NCBI RefSeq assembly: GCF_020497125.1
Contig: NC_059075.1
Coordinates: forward strand, 63,259,321-63,323,320
Length of the DNA stretch: 64,000 nt
Source of the DNA: Mauremys mutica
Lineage: Eukaryota > Chordata > Testudines > Geoemydidae
Direction of reading: 5' to 3'
Part shown: in pieces, positions 50,998-63,300 of the stretch
Position numbering within the stretch: position 1 is the first letter of the stretch
How the letters are laid out: every line of letters starts with the position of its first letter
Notes under the pieces: generated by a model
The model's database searches: none
The model's input: the letters and a program-made list of their open reading frames with translations, nothing else
What the model was told of the DNA's origin: nothing
Program-made: the position numbers and the translations under genes

Positions 50998-52387
50998 CCA
51001 CACTGGCCAGCAAATACCAACAAGCTTGTACATGTGCCAGCTTTTCCCACTAAGCCTACGCAGTGCTTAGTCAATCAGTTCCACCTGCTGCAGTTTATTC
51101 TCTGTAAGGGATTTCTGGGAGTGCCAAGTTTCAACACACAGCATTAGCTGTTACCATTATATTCTAAACGAATGACTGCAACTTATTCAAGCAAGCCCAT
51201 TCCGCATGGGACCCTGAGGATCTCCCTAACCTTTATTCTGAGGAACTATCTTTACTCTCCTTCCCCTTTAAAATTATATACTCCCTTCAAGCAGAGGTGA
51301 TCAGTGAGACTTTGAGCCAAGCACTGAACACTGGGGACCTGAAGATTTCTGTTTAAATCACAGTTGAGCTAATCCATTTGTGAAGGAGGTGAATCCTTTG
51401 TCTCCTTGAGCCTCAAATAGTCCAGTCTGAAAACAAGAGGATTTCAGTGATCTGAGTTTTCCAAGGGACAGACATGACAAAAACAGTGCCAAATTCTGGC
51501 CTCAGTTATGCCAGTGTAACCTTTAAGAGAGGGCAACATTTTGTCCATGCTAAGAAAATTATCTTCCTACCTACCTCAAAAAATGAGGTAAAAAGTACTG
51601 GTTCTCCTCTTCAAGGACACAAAGGACCTGACTCTGCTCTCACACTGATTTTACATGGTGTAACTCCACTGATTTCAGTGGCGTCACTCCTGATTTACAC
51701 CAGAGGAAAATCGGGCCTTAGCTTTCTACCAGTTTGTGAGTTTTACATAAAACCTATCTCTAACAGAGTTCAGTATTGCTTCCTGCTTCTGAGCATGACT
51801 TGATTGCTGTTGCTGGTGTGTGGTTAACATTCCATTAGAATGCTACACACATTTTATCTTGATCTTATGAAGTATGAAGGAAGATGTAATAAATGAACAA
51901 AGATTGTTTTCATCTTTAAATAAGTCTTACGCCTTATTTCTTCCATCCTTCTTCCCACCATGGAGATCCACAAATAAGCATCCTTTGAAATGCACCATTT
52001 TAGTACAAAGTGCAGGCTATAGCTGTCTACTGATAGTTAGACCGTGCCCCTCACTGTGATAGCTGAGCACCTAGGAAATAATTTATTTGCTACATTTACA
52101 AGTAGCAAAATCTTTAGGTCTGAGGACTTAGCTAAACTATGGTTCCAGGAGCAACATTCACATTATGTTTTGATAACAGCTATTACTGTTTTCTGTATAT
52201 TAATACAATAGTGTGGGCAAGGCAAATAATGAACATTTTTACATGTTGACTCATGCTGGTAACAACTGAAGACTGATAAATAATTCAATTAAAAGATATT
52301 AAAATAAAACAATTTGAGATCATATGTAATGAAAATTAAATAGAAACATTATAGGTGTATCTGATTTAGTTGGTTCTTTGCTTGAGG

Positions 52388-52456
<69 letters not shown>

Positions 52457-53189
52457 CATCTATATTTTAACCAAGGTTGGATATTATGGTATTTCTGTTT
52501 GCAAAGAAAACCTGTTGCAAAAGTTTTCTTGGTTCCAAATGATGCTAATTCATATTTGTGTGTAAAATTCCCCCCAAACATTTCAAATACCAGAATCCTT
52601 TTAGAATATTTGTATTAGCATACATAGAAATCAGCATTCAGCGAAGGACAAACAAAACTTTCATTGGTTCCAGAACACTGACACCAGCACCGCTGTGATA
52701 GAGCAGCAATCTTGGCATAACAATGAGCTCATCAAGTATCAGACACTGCTTCTAATATTTCCATTTGTTTTACCGCCAGGACATGGCTCTGTGTGTGTGA
52801 TGATAATTAAGTGAATTTTTGTACTGGAGGAAAACACAACATGAACACAAACATACCCACAGAAAAGTCAGTGTTTCAAAGCAATAAGAGGTGTCTGCAA
52901 TCTGATTATTTTGAATCACTCTTGAAAATATCCTGGAAAGAGAGAAAGAGACATCTTCTGTCAGGCTCTCCCACAAAGCCATGTTAGATATGAGACTTAT
53001 AAGACTCATGATCAGATATAAGGAGGAAATTACCAATGCTGCAGAGGAACAGCCCATCTTGAGACAGCTGCTTTCAGGAGAGTTCCAAAGGCAGCTGATG
53101 TTTTCAGATTCCCCTCTCTATTTTGTGAAAGCATCTTAAGTACTTCTTAATTGGGGGGAAAGGAATCACGTGTGCACACAATCTACTGT
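50998..53189. other. GANC-CAPN3 intergenic region
   Basis: Contains only the GT microsatellite and unclassified AT-rich sequence. No gene seen. Confidence 0.5.
52391..52454. repeat. (GT)32 microsatellite
   Basis: An uninterrupted GT dinucleotide run of about 64 bp between GANC and CAPN3. Likely polymorphic. Confidence 0.97.
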
Positions 53190-54115
53190 TAGTAACTTGG
53201 GGATTAATACTTAATGATCTGGATGATGGGATGGATTGCATCCTCAGCACGTTCACAGATGACACTAAGCTAGGGGGAGAGGTAGATATGGTGGAAGGTA
53301 GGGATAAGGTCCAGAGTGATCTAGACAAACTGGAGGATTGGGCCAAAAGAAATCTGATGAGGTTCAACAAGGACAAGTGCAGAGTCCTGCACTTAGGATG
53401 GAAGAATCCCATGCACCGCTACAGGCTGGGGACTGATTGGCTAAGCAGCAGTTCTGCAGAAAGGGACCTGGGTATTACAGTGCACGAGAAGCTAGATATA
53501 AGTCAGCAGTGTGCCCTTGTTGCCAAGAAGGCTAATGGCATATTGGACTGCATTAGTAGGAGCATTGCCAGGAGATTGAAGGAAGTGATTATTCCCCTCT
53601 ATTTAGCACTGGTGAGGTGACAGCTGGAGTATTGTGTACAGTTTTGGGCCCCCCCACTACAGAAAGGATGTGGACAAATTGGAGAGAGTCCAGCAGAGGG
53701 CAACGAAAATGATCAGGGAGCTGGGGAACATGACTTATGAGGAGAGGCTGAGGAAACTGGGCTTGTTTAGTCTGCAGAAGAGAAGAGTGAGGGGGGATTT
53801 GATAGCAGCCTTCAATTACCTGAAGGAGGGTTCCAAAGAGGATGGAGCTCAGCTGTTCTCAGTGGGGGCAGATGACAGAACAAGGAGCAATGGTCTCAAG
53901 TTGCAGTGGGAGAGGTCTAGGTTGGATATTAGGAAACACTATTTCACTAGGAGGATGGTGAAGCACTGGAATGGGTTACCTAGGGAGGTGGTAGAATCTC
54001 CATTCTTAAAGGTTTTTTAAGGCCCAGCTTAACAAAGCCCTAGCTGGGATGATTTAGTTGGGTTGGTCCTGGTTTGAGCAGGGGTTTTGACTAGATGACC
54101 TCCTGAGGTCTCATC
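53190..54115 (+). mobile_element. CR1 LINE 3' portion, plus strand
   Basis: C-terminal reverse transcriptase and 3' tail of CR1. The frame at 53231-53620 contains STFTDDTKLGGEVDMVEG and NKDKCRVLHLGW; 53634-54020 contains KLERVQQRATKMIRELG, with a one-base disruption between them at about 53625. The 3' tail includes ctagatgacctcctgaggtc near 54092. At 54113-54155 a second CR1-type tail (attagggttggaag) begins in the opposite orientation. Confidence 0.88.
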
Positions 54116-54155
54116 ATAGAAGATTAGGGTTGGAAGAGGTTATTCAGACTTACAG

Positions 54156-55581
54156 ACTGCATTAGTTATAGGTCATGCAGCCTGCAAGAGTTGTCCCTTG
54201 AGCTTCAAAATTCTTTTGCATCTACATGACTGGATGCAAGTAATCCAAGTGAACTAAGAACCATACCTGAAAAACCACCGTCTTGGCAAATAAACTTTAG
54301 TACACATGGGTTGAAGACATATAAATGAGCTACAGTCCAGCCCCTAGTGTCACTGGCCATAAATAAAACATATGCTGTCATATGATTTATGACTTCTTGG
54401 TTAAAGAAAATCTTGATGGGTATAGGGCTTATCCACCTACAGATGTACAGGTTGCCATTTAAACAGCTAGAGCTATAGCAAACAGCCAGGAATGAGCAAT
54501 ACATGTTTAAAGATAAAGAGTCTAGTTCTCATTTCACGTAATGCCAGCAATGGAGTGTGCCAAGAAATATGCATGAGCGATTTCTCATTATACACACACA
54601 AAGTATTAACTGGCAATTTGGGACAGAGACAAAGACTAGAAATAAACATGATTTTAAAACAATAATAGAACACTTTTCCTCCATAGATCCCAAAGCATTT
54701 TCAAAGAGAAGGACAAGAATAGTTTTCCATATGGGGAAATGGAGGCACAGAAGTGAAATGACTTGATCAAATTCCGTGGTAAACCTGGGAACCCAAGTCT
54801 GCTGATTCTCAATCCAGTGTCCTATCCATTAGATCACACTGCCTGCCAAAAACATAGCTTGACTTTTTGTTTGAATACAAAAGTTTATCTTGAAAGCTGA
54901 CATCTTGCAGCACAACTTTCACGTGAACAATTGTGTTTGTCACCAAGCAAGCTGTTCCAATTTCCACATGCATCTGCAAAGGGAAACCCATTTTCCACTC
55001 ATTCACTGGAAAAGTTGATGTGTGGACTTTTTAAAATTAAAATCAATAATATAAAATATGCTTAAATTGAAAAAATGCCATATCAGCTTTCATTGCCAAT
55101 TAATCTAATTATATAATTTGGGGAATCTGATCTATCTGGCTGTGCAGACTTCATTAATGGTTGAACACTCATTCCTCCAAGGCATTCAAAGTCCTGCTAT
55201 ATTTAATGTATGTCACTAGGAATATGTTTTTTTCCTAGATTTAGAGTATAGTCTTAGATTTGACTTATGACTTCTCCAATTTTATCTAGGACATTGAATT
55301 GTTAAACTTGAACCCCTCCTACATTACTCTTGAAGTTCTGATAGTGTAAGGTGTCCATTCAAAGGGTTATTTTGCCATAAGGTCTTTGGCTAGACATACG
55401 GTATGACAGCTGTGCCATGATAATTTTCTAAATATACCCATGTCTCAAGTAGGTACCCAAGAGTTAACTATTAAAAACCTGCAGCTTATTCTCCTATAAT
55501 CTTAATATTTTAGCCTCTAATCCTGCAAATATTTACATATGTGCTTAACTCTATATACTGTAAATAATCCTATTGAAGCCA
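54156..55581. other. CAPN3 upstream region
   Basis: Contains one MIR-like SINE (54660-54850) and otherwise AT-rich sequence without a recognised gene. Confidence 0.5.
54660..54850 (-). mobile_element. MIR-like SINE, minus strand
   Basis: Contains ggaaatggaggcacagaagt and tgaaatgacttgatcaaatt, then ctcaatccagtgtcctatcc, the reverse-oriented MIR layout. Confidence 0.65.
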
Positions 55582-56045
55582 AGGGCTGTGCCTTCACTGA
55601 AAGAAAAAAAAAGGTGTGTTTTATATCAAGTTAGCTATCTCAATGTAAAATCTAAGTGGAAACAAGGCACTGTAGCTTGACATACCTAGTCAAGATAAGC
55701 CTGACAGTTGGGGGGAGGGTATAAGGTTGACCTCAACTAGCTACATCATAGTAAAAATTACCTATGCCTTGTCCCCACTCAGACTTTAAGTCGAGTTGGC
55801 TATCTCAGTGTAAAGGCACATGTTTTTTTGCAAAGAAGACAGTGCCAATGAATAAAGTTAAACAGGTACATAAATCTTTGTAACATCGGGACCCATCATA
55901 ATGATAAGGAACATGCTATAAAATGCTGCTTAAAACCAATATGTAAATGTGACTTGCAGTTTCACTATTTTTTGCAATTGAATATTCCCTATGTGGCACT
56001 GGGAATCAGCCTAGCCATGTCAACCCTTCGTTGAGAACAAGCCCT
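55582..56045. mobile_element. DNA-transposon-like element upstream of CAPN3
   Basis: Starts AGGGCTGTGCCTTCACTG; the reverse complement of its end reads AGGGCTTGTTCTCAACG, giving imperfect inverted termini. It contains two related arms with gttagctatctcaatgtaaa and gttggctatctcagtgtaaa. Superfamily undetermined. It ends about 420 bp before the CAPN3 start codon. Confidence 0.5.
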
Positions 56046-56465
56046 GAATAGGAAGAAACTACACATCAAATTGACACTCTCTCTCTCTCTCTCTCTCCAT
56101 GTTTATTTTTAGTTTTCCTTGTTGAAATCTCTACCGGACACAGACACACTCTCACACACATGCTGTAGACACACCAACCCTAGACAGAAAAGTTACTCAA
56201 CAATTTCTCTTGTTTCCTGTCAAGGAACAAATTTTGATTGCTGATAAAAATTACCACAGGAAGAAGATCAGGATGACATACAAATTGCTCTATCCCATGA
56301 CATTTTATTACTTTTAAAGTGACTTGGACACTTGCAGTCAAAAGAGAGAGCTGTTAAACTGTTTTTTTTTGCAGTGACTTCCTCTTTTCTGTAGTTTTCG
56401 TGCAGGTTGCAAGAGCTTCCTTTTTATTTTCCTTTCTTTTTTAATTTTGTTTAAATCTGATTTCC
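56046..56465 (+). promoter_or_regulatory. Putative CAPN3 promoter and 5' UTR
   Basis: The sequence directly upstream of the CAPN3 ATG contains a (CT)n run at 56077-56096 and a match to the MEF2 consensus, TTATTTTTAG, at 56103-56112. MEF2 sites are common in muscle promoters and CAPN3 is muscle-expressed, so a regulatory role is plausible. The transcription start cannot be placed and no convincing TATA box was fixed. Confidence 0.3.
56077..56096. repeat. (CT)10 microsatellite
   Basis: A pure CT run about 370 bp upstream of the CAPN3 start codon. Confidence 0.9.
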
Positions 56466-56756
56466 ATGCCGTCGGCCATAAATGCTGTGGTGGCTCAACA
56501 GACAGAGACTGGGTCAGTTCCCAGCACCAACATTAGCACAACAGCTGAAACGGGAGGAGGTTCAGGGGGTATCTACTCTGCTATCATCAGTCGCAACCAG
56601 CCCATTATTGGAGTACGGGAAAAGACCTTTGAAGAACTCCACAAGAAATGCCTGGAAAAGAAGATTCTTTATGTGGATCCTGATTTCCCACCTAATGAGA
56701 GCTCCCTCTTCTACAGCCAGAAACTACCCATCAAGTTTGAGTGGAAAAGACCCACA
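56466..56756 (+). CDS. CAPN3: CAPN3, calpain-3 first coding exon
   Basis: First exon of the muscle-type calcium-dependent cysteine protease calpain 3 (p94). It encodes 97 codons from the ATG: a Ser/Thr/Gly-rich N-terminal region typical of this calpain (NS), then [35 protein letters not shown] and [16 protein letters not shown] at the entry to the protease core. The catalytic Cys, His and Asn lie in later exons beyond the window. The donor gtgagt follows codon 97 in phase 0, as expected for this exon. The conserved block is near identical to other vertebrates, whereas the first 35 residues are diverged and the exon is a few codons shorter than the roughly 103 codons of mammals. GANC immediately upstream supports orthology. 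Confidence 0.95.
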
Positions 56757-58640
56757 GTGAGTAACTTGTCAGTCTAATTAAAACACTGAATGCCCTTTTC
56801 TATTTATAAATATAATGAATGCAGTTATCTGTACTGAGCACATTCCCTTGGTAGAAAATATACACTGGAAACATATTTCTTTAGCTTTTTCTAGGATTTG
56901 GAAATTACTGTCTAGGATCTGTGGGGATAGGGAAGGTAGGGAGAATATAAACAATCACCTGAAAATCAATAAGACCTTGGATTGATTACTTGGAACTTTC
57001 TTTATTTTTTTGAAATGTATTTTAATTGGCTTTTACTTGCTCTGATTTGTTTGGAATTTTCTCATCTGAAGACACCAAACAAAACAAATTTTAAACCCTC
57101 TCCTCTTTCTCCAACACACATACTGGGGCCTGCATAGATTTATTTTTTCAACACTACTTTATTTTACTGGTGGGTTTCTTAATTTTATTTTACTACAAAT
57201 AGCCCCTTGGGCCCACCTTTTCATTTTCAGAAGTACCTTTGGAAGTACAGCTCTGAGTTATACCCATGTCACTCCAGTTAAGTCAAAAAAGTTGCATGGG
57301 TGTAACAGAGCAGAATCTTGACCATTTTCTTTTATTTTATCATCTCGTCATTGACTTCCAGTATCACTTGTTCCTAAATGCAAAGCTGGTTATCCCATTA
57401 TCTGTCTGCCATGAACTGGGGGGTTATAATAATTACCAACGTGGATTAATGTTTACTGGGTCCCAAATTCACCAATATTTCTGCCCTTTCTGACAGACTT
57501 CTCCCTACAGCCTTCCCCTCAGAATGAATTCTCCCTCCAAGGTCCTGAATCCCAATCCTAGATGGACGCTTGTTTTTCCTCTCACTCCTAATATTTCCTT
57601 CCAAGTGAGGCAGCCCAGCTCATCCGACAAGCTGTACATTGTGCTGCCGCCTGTTATTGTTTCACTACTTCACCTGGGCCCCTCTAATTGTGAAGGCCAA
57701 ATTTGGAGGATTTTGCTTTTATCCATCTCTGATTATTATGGGCTTCCTTTTACATATGTGCAGCATTGGCCCATACTTTTGTGCCATAATGAAACATCAT
57801 AGATTGAGCTGATGACAGCATAAAGCTAGAAGGCCAGTGGCCTTGGAATGTGGGTATTATAGAACCAAACGATGACTGTAAAGGTCCATTACAGTTATTG
57901 CTCCACACAGTGAGAAAATGAAGGGCAGGAAGATATTTAGTCCCAGCCTATACTGATATCTTATGCAGGAGTAATCCATACAATCTGGGATAAGAGCTGC
58001 ATTGAGTTACATCTCATGCAACATCACTGAAGTTCGTCTCTCTATGTATTGACAGAGCATGAGGCAGAACCAATCTTTAAAAAGCAGGACAGTTCAATCA
58101 AAACTAGAAGGAGAATTTCTAAGGGAGTGAGTTAAAAACATTTCTGTTTAGCCTATCTACTGCCCCAGCGTTTCTATAGAAATATCTGGGTATCAGTTAA
58201 GTGGAGCAGCAATTGAATTGACTGGCAAGGGAGATGCTTTCTCAGACATCCACAGGAGGTAAAGTGATACAGCAGCATGTAGTGGCATAGTCAATGGATA
58301 TCAGAGGAGAACTGAATAAAGGTATGTGGATCAATGGAAGTGTTAAACTGTAAAGGGTAGCATTTAACACCCACGTTGCACAGGTATAAATGATTGCACA
58401 AGGTGGAGGATTAAGCCTTTGGTTTCTAGGACACCTCAGAGTTTTGGGCCCCTATCCCAGTGATCTTTAATCCGCCCTTATAGAATCATCTTTGATGCAA
58501 TTTGAGAGCTGTATAATAAATATTATGTGCCAACAGTGTGCACAGGGTTGTACAATACACAGAAATGCAACCTAAAAATCTGAGTATCAGATCCTAAATT
58601 ATTTTCCACACTGTTTCAATGCTAATTTTCATTGATATAA
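56757..58640 (+). other. CAPN3 intron 1, proximal part
   Basis: AT-rich intron sequence after the exon 1 donor. No exon or clear repeat recognised. CAPN3 exon 2 was not seen anywhere up to 64000. Confidence 0.6.
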
Positions 58641-58641
58641 A

Positions 58642-59375
58642 GGAGACAGCATAGTCTAGAGCAGAGGTAGGCAACCTATGGCACATTTGCCAAAGGTGGC
58701 ACGCAAGCTACTTTTCAGTGGCACTCACACTACCGGGGTCCTGGCCACCGGTCTGGGGGGCTCTGCATTTTAATTTAATTTTAAATGATGATGCTTAAAC
58801 ATTTTTAAAACCCTATTTACTCTACATACAACAATAGTTTAGTTATATATTATAGACTTATAGAAAGAGACCTTCTAAAAACATTAAAATGTATTACTGG
58901 CACTCAAAACCTTAAATTAGAGTGAATAAATGAAGACACGGCACAGCACTTCTGAAAGGTTGCCGACCCCTGGTCTAGAAGTTAGAGCAGGACACTAGAA
59001 GTCAGGAGATCTGGATTCTAATCCTGGCTCTGGCACTGTGCTGTGTGATGATGGGCTAGTCAGTAAGGCCCAAATTCTCAAATGTGTCCACTAATTTGGA
59101 GTGACAGTGTTTGGATGACCAACTTGAGGCTCATTGGAGCTGTTGAACAGACTCAGCTGTAAATATGCAGATGTGGGTGCTGAGCACCTCTGAAAATCAG
59201 GTCGTCATTGTCTCAAATTAGATACCTAAGGATAAGGAACTTTAAATTAGCTCGCACTTTTTGAAAAATTATGCCTTACCCTCTCTCTGCCTGTTTCCTT
59301 AGCTGTAAAAGGCAGAACACCCACCTTTGTAATGTGCTTTGAGATCTTGAAAAGTGCATATAAATGCAAAATATT
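58642..59375 (+). mobile_element. MIR-like SINE, plus strand, split by hAT
   Basis: The tRNA-like head (agttagagcaggacac, tctggattctaatcctggct) continues after the hAT to a MIR-like 3' part (ttgagatcttgaaaagtgca). The central part, about 59080-59270, is diverged. Confidence 0.6.
58662..58972. mobile_element. Short hAT element (311 bp) inside a MIR
   Basis: Ends CAGAGGTAGGCAACCTATGG and GGTTGCCGACCCCTG. Flanks GTCTAGAG (58654-58661) and GTCTAGAA (58973-58980) differ at one base. Confidence 0.9.
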
Positions 59376-60084
59376 GTAGTATATTATAGTGAGAGGATCC
59401 TTTCTCTCTATGTGAACTTTCAGAAGCAGATACATCGGCAGCTTCCCTTATAATCCATTCCTCCTCCTCCTCCCATAAACTGAAGCTAGAGTTTCTTGTA
59501 TTTGTTGCTGCAGTCTGCAGATTGACCCAAGACTTTGCTTCACTGGTATTTAGAACTACATCTCAAATGTGCTTCCCTGCTAGGAGAAGAACTTGTCTGA
59601 TAATGTTACAGTCAGGAATAGCAGTAATATGCTAATAATAGGACACCATAAAGACAAATTAATATGATGCAGTAATACTGCCACCAAGGGTATTCTGCTA
59701 AAGGATTAAAGCATACATCAAACCACCAGAAGTTCAAGGCTAAACTACAGAAGTACATATCCATTCCATAAAGATACTGACATCTTCCATTCTTACTTAA
59801 ATGCTGGGGGGGGGAGACTTTGTTAAAATAGAGTTAAGATTGTAAATAGATAAATTTACAACAGTATTCTTAGGACATTGTAGTTATTTTAAAAATAGTT
59901 TAAGAATCAGGTAATTCAAAAGCTGTAGTTTAAAACAAAACAAAAAATGCCCGACAGTTTGGAAGTACCGAGAGACCATTCTAATACCACCTTTAACTCT
60001 GCTGCCTTTCCCTGACTACCATATGTATGTTGTATACATGGTGTTCTCCCAGAAGGAACAAATGTACATTTTAAATGGAGCAAG

Positions 60085-60460
60085 GTCTATAGATTAAAGT
60101 ACAAGACTGGGAGATATGGGGTCTATTCCTCACTGCCACTGACTTGCCGAGTTACTTGATGCAAATCACTTAACCTGTTTGTACCTCAGTTTCCCCCTCT
60201 ATAGGATGGGAATTAGGGTGACCAGATGTCCAGATTTTATAGGGACAGTCCTGATTTTTGGGCCTTTTTCTTATATAGGCTCCTATTACCTCCCCCTCCC
60301 CATCCTGATTTTTCACACTTGCTGTCTGGTCACCTTAATGGGAATTGAATAAATAACATACTTGTAAGTATTATTTTTACTAATTATTATGCTAAGCCCT
60401 TTGAGATTCTTGAATGGAAGGTGCTATATAAGTGTTAAGTATTACTATTCTGGCAATAGT
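60085..60460 (+). mobile_element. MIR-like SINE, plus strand, split by hAT
   Basis: Core text aacctgtttgtacctcagtt before, and ctttgagattcttgaatgga after, the 124-bp hAT element at 60214-60337. Confidence 0.65.
60214..60337. mobile_element. Short hAT element (124 bp), exact 8-bp duplication
   Basis: Same family as 20908-21421: TAGGGTGACCAGATG ... TCTGGTCACCTTA. Flanked by ATGGGAAT at 60206-60213 and 60338-60345. Inserted in a MIR-like SINE. Confidence 0.9.
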
Positions 60461-60526
60461 GAAGGAATTAAAAAAATTAATATGATAGCGGGTGCTGTGC
60501 AGCATGCAAACGTTGTTGCATCTCTA

Positions 60527-61170
60527 GTATTATTAATAATAATAATAATAATAATCATGCTCTACACCACTGGATCTCAACCTTTCCAGACTACTGTACC
60601 CCTTTCAGGAGTCTGATTTGTCTTGCGTAGCCCCAACTTTCACCTCACTTAAAAATTACTTGCTTACAAAATCAGACATAAAAATACAAGTGTCACTGCA
60701 CACTATGACTGAAAAATTGCTCACTTCCTCATTTTACCATATAATTATAAATCAACTGGAATATAAATATTTTACTTACATTTCAGTGTATAGCATATAG
60801 AGCAGTATACACAAGTCATTGTCTGTATGAAATTTTAGTTTGTACTGACTTCGCTAGTGCTTTTTATGTAGCCTGTTGTAAAAGTAGGCAACTAGCTAGA
60901 TGAGTTGATGTACCCCCTAGAAGACCTCTGCATACCCCCTGGGTACATGCACCCCTGGTTGAGAACCGCTGCTCTACACCTAATTAGCACTTCTCATCTG
61001 TAGATATCAAAGTGCTTTACAAAGCACATTATTAGCCTTGTTCTTCGGATGGGTAATCTGAGGTTTAGAGATTAAGTGATTGACCCAAGGTCCCACAGGG
61101 AGTCAGTGATAGAAACAGGAATAGAGTCTAGGCTTCCTGACTTCCAGTCCTAAGATCAATCCACTAGATG
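60527..61170 (-). mobile_element. MIR-like SINE, minus strand, split by hAT
   Basis: Begins with an (AAT)n run (its 3' tail) and, after the hAT at 60568-60971, continues with atcaaagtgctttacaaagc and agtgattgacccaaggtccc, then a degraded head ending near 61170. Confidence 0.65.
60568..60971. mobile_element. Short hAT element (404 bp), exact 8-bp duplication
   Basis: Ends CACTGGATCTCAACC and GGTTGAGAACCGCTG. Flanks CTCTACAC at 60560-60567 and 60972-60979 are identical. It lies in the 3' end of a minus-strand MIR-like SINE. Confidence 0.93.
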
Positions 61171-62319
61171 AATATAGCCCAATATTGCATGTGCAGGATG
61201 CTCAGAATTTTGGTAACTCTCCACTTAGGCTGGGAATATAGAACTGCAATTTGAGGAAGGGTTTCTCCGTGACATCTCACTGCATTAAAGTTGCAATGAA
61301 ATAGTTCTTGTAACTGAGACAGGGATTCACAGCCTAGGAACCAATCCGCTCTCAGATATCTGGCCCTGAAGCCACTGAGGAACCACTAACAACATAAAGA
61401 AATCTGATCTCCCACCTTCTACCTCTTAAATAATTGCCTATGCTGTGAAGGAATGGGGACTGGTCTTTGGGTTACTGTCAGAAGGACAGACTGCCATATA
61501 CAGCAGCAGTGAACTTTGTCAGAGGCACAGGGGAACAGAAGCATGTAATTCTAGTCAGCTAGCGACTGCCATAACATGATCTGAATACACACAGGCTTTA
61601 CTCAGGCAAAACTTCAGTTAACATCTATGAAAGTTTTGCCCGAGTAAGGATTGCAGGATCCCACCCAGTGTTTATGTTGAAACTATACTTTAAATTGGTT
61701 TACATGAATAGTATATAATTAATACCTCACAGTTACTGCATAAGATCAAATCATCTAATTGAGAGTGTAAGACAAGAAAAACTCAAGGACCTGATTCTCT
61801 ACTGCACCTCTCTCTTCTACTAGCGAAGAACTGGATCAAGACCATTAGGGAGCTGCTTTCAGCTCTTTGATTCTCAAGCTGTCCTGGTCCTAATGCAAAT
61901 TAGAACATTTAGGAGTTGTTCTAACTTAAAACATCTAGCGCTGCTTCCTAAGTGACAATATGCTCTGCTCCATCCCATCTGCACCCCATCACATCTCCTC
62001 ACCTCCCCCTCCTGGTCCCCCTCTCCCCCAGTGGCTGGGGTAGACTGATAGAGGAGCTGGCTCCAATGACTTTTCACCAACTGAGTATTCCCTTCTGCTG
62101 GCGGATTCTCAACTGGCCAGCTGCAACTACATAAAATACCCTTTGTACTGCTCAGGTGCCACAAAGGGAACAGAACTGGGGCTGAGAATCTGCCCCAAGA
62201 CCTTGAAGAGACTATACAAAAAACCCCAAAGGAACCTGAGAGCTATCTTCAGAAAATAAACTTTACATCAGAGTGCTCTGAAGTTAATACTTAAATTATC
62301 TTGTACATTAGAACACTTA
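61171..62319. other. CAPN3 intron 1, mid part
   Basis: No exon or clear repeat recognised. Confidence 0.5.
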
Positions 62320-62493
62320 TGGAATATTAGGGTTGGAAGGGACATCAGGAGGTCATCTAGTCCAACCCCCTGCTCAAAGCAGGACCAATCCCCAGACAGA
62401 ATTTTATCCCAGTTCCTTAGATGGCCTCTTCAAGGATTGAGCTCACAACCCTGGGTTTAGCAGGCTAATACTCAAATCACTGAGCTATCCCTC
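62320..62493 (-). mobile_element. tRNA-derived SINE with CR1-type tail
   Basis: Read on the minus strand it begins with a pol III A box (GGATAGCTCAGTGAT, 62490-62476) and a B-box-like GGTTGTGAGCTCAATCC (62450-62434). It then passes to a tail containing ggttggactagatgacctcc, the 3' end shared with CR1 LINEs. This architecture is known for tortoise/turtle SINEs and supports the organism assignment. Confidence 0.8.
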
Positions 62494-62569
62494 AATAGGC
62501 CAGTGAATGTACTTCTTTGTGGGGGCTTACTTATTTTTGGAGTCTTTATGATCGTTAACTAATTAAGTC

Positions 62570-62755
62570 CCATAACACACTTGTAAGGTAGGTAAGTATT
62601 ATCCCTATTTTACAGATGGGAAAACTGAGGTACAATGTGGTTAAGTGACTTGCCCAAGGCTATACAACAAGCTAGTGACAGAGCTGGGATTAGACATCAG
62701 GAATTCCTGATTTCCAGTCTTCAGCTCAGCCTACTAAACCATGCTGCCTTTCTAA
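62570..62755 (-). mobile_element. MIR-like SINE, minus strand
   Basis: Contains ttttacagatgggaaaactg then taagtgacttgcccaaggct and a degraded tRNA-like head ending in actaaaccatgctgcctttc. Confidence 0.75.
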
Positions 62756-63040
62756 ACTTGAAGTGACTCAGCAAAAATACATCTGCATCTCTATATGGGG
62801 GTTCAAGCATCTGGAAATAGGGATTTCAACAGAAGAGCCCTGCATTCCTGTGCAGAACCACAGAATGTGCCACCTTCTTACAGATATATTACTTAGATTG
62901 TAAGCTCGGAACTGGGGCCTCTCGGCACTACTACAGTACACATAATAAATAATAATTCTACCACAAGGAAGCATAGGTTATCACAGTACAAGATAGTAAC
63001 TATATCATAGGGTTGCAAAGAAGATCCCATTACGCCATCA

Positions 63041-63105
63041 GTATACCCAGGGATGTGCCTTGAAGGCACAGTATACCCAGTAAAATATGATGTGCCTTGA
63101 AGGCA
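63041..63105. repeat. Direct duplication of about 36-40 bp
   Basis: cagtatacccag and gatgtgccttgaaggcac occur twice in the same order, with a few extra bases in the second copy. Confidence 0.8.
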
Positions 63106-63145
63106 CTAATGGGATTATATTGCTATTCACCATGCCACAAGTGCG

Positions 63146-63300
63146 CAGAGGGAATTGCACTACAATCTATCATACAAGGAGGATGCTGAAGGGATTGTAT
63201 TACAATATCTCACATGATGAGGCTGCTATGATGACTACATTATGATACATCACCTGGTGAGGACACTGTGGGGACTTTGCTAAAGTCTCTTTATGGTATG
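63146..63300. repeat. Degenerate minisatellite of about 40-bp units
   Basis: Successive units contain ctacaatctatcatacaagg, ttacaatatctcacatgatg and ttatgatacatcacctggtg, each followed by gagg-like and g-rich words. About three recognisable units plus decayed flanks. Confidence 0.5.
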
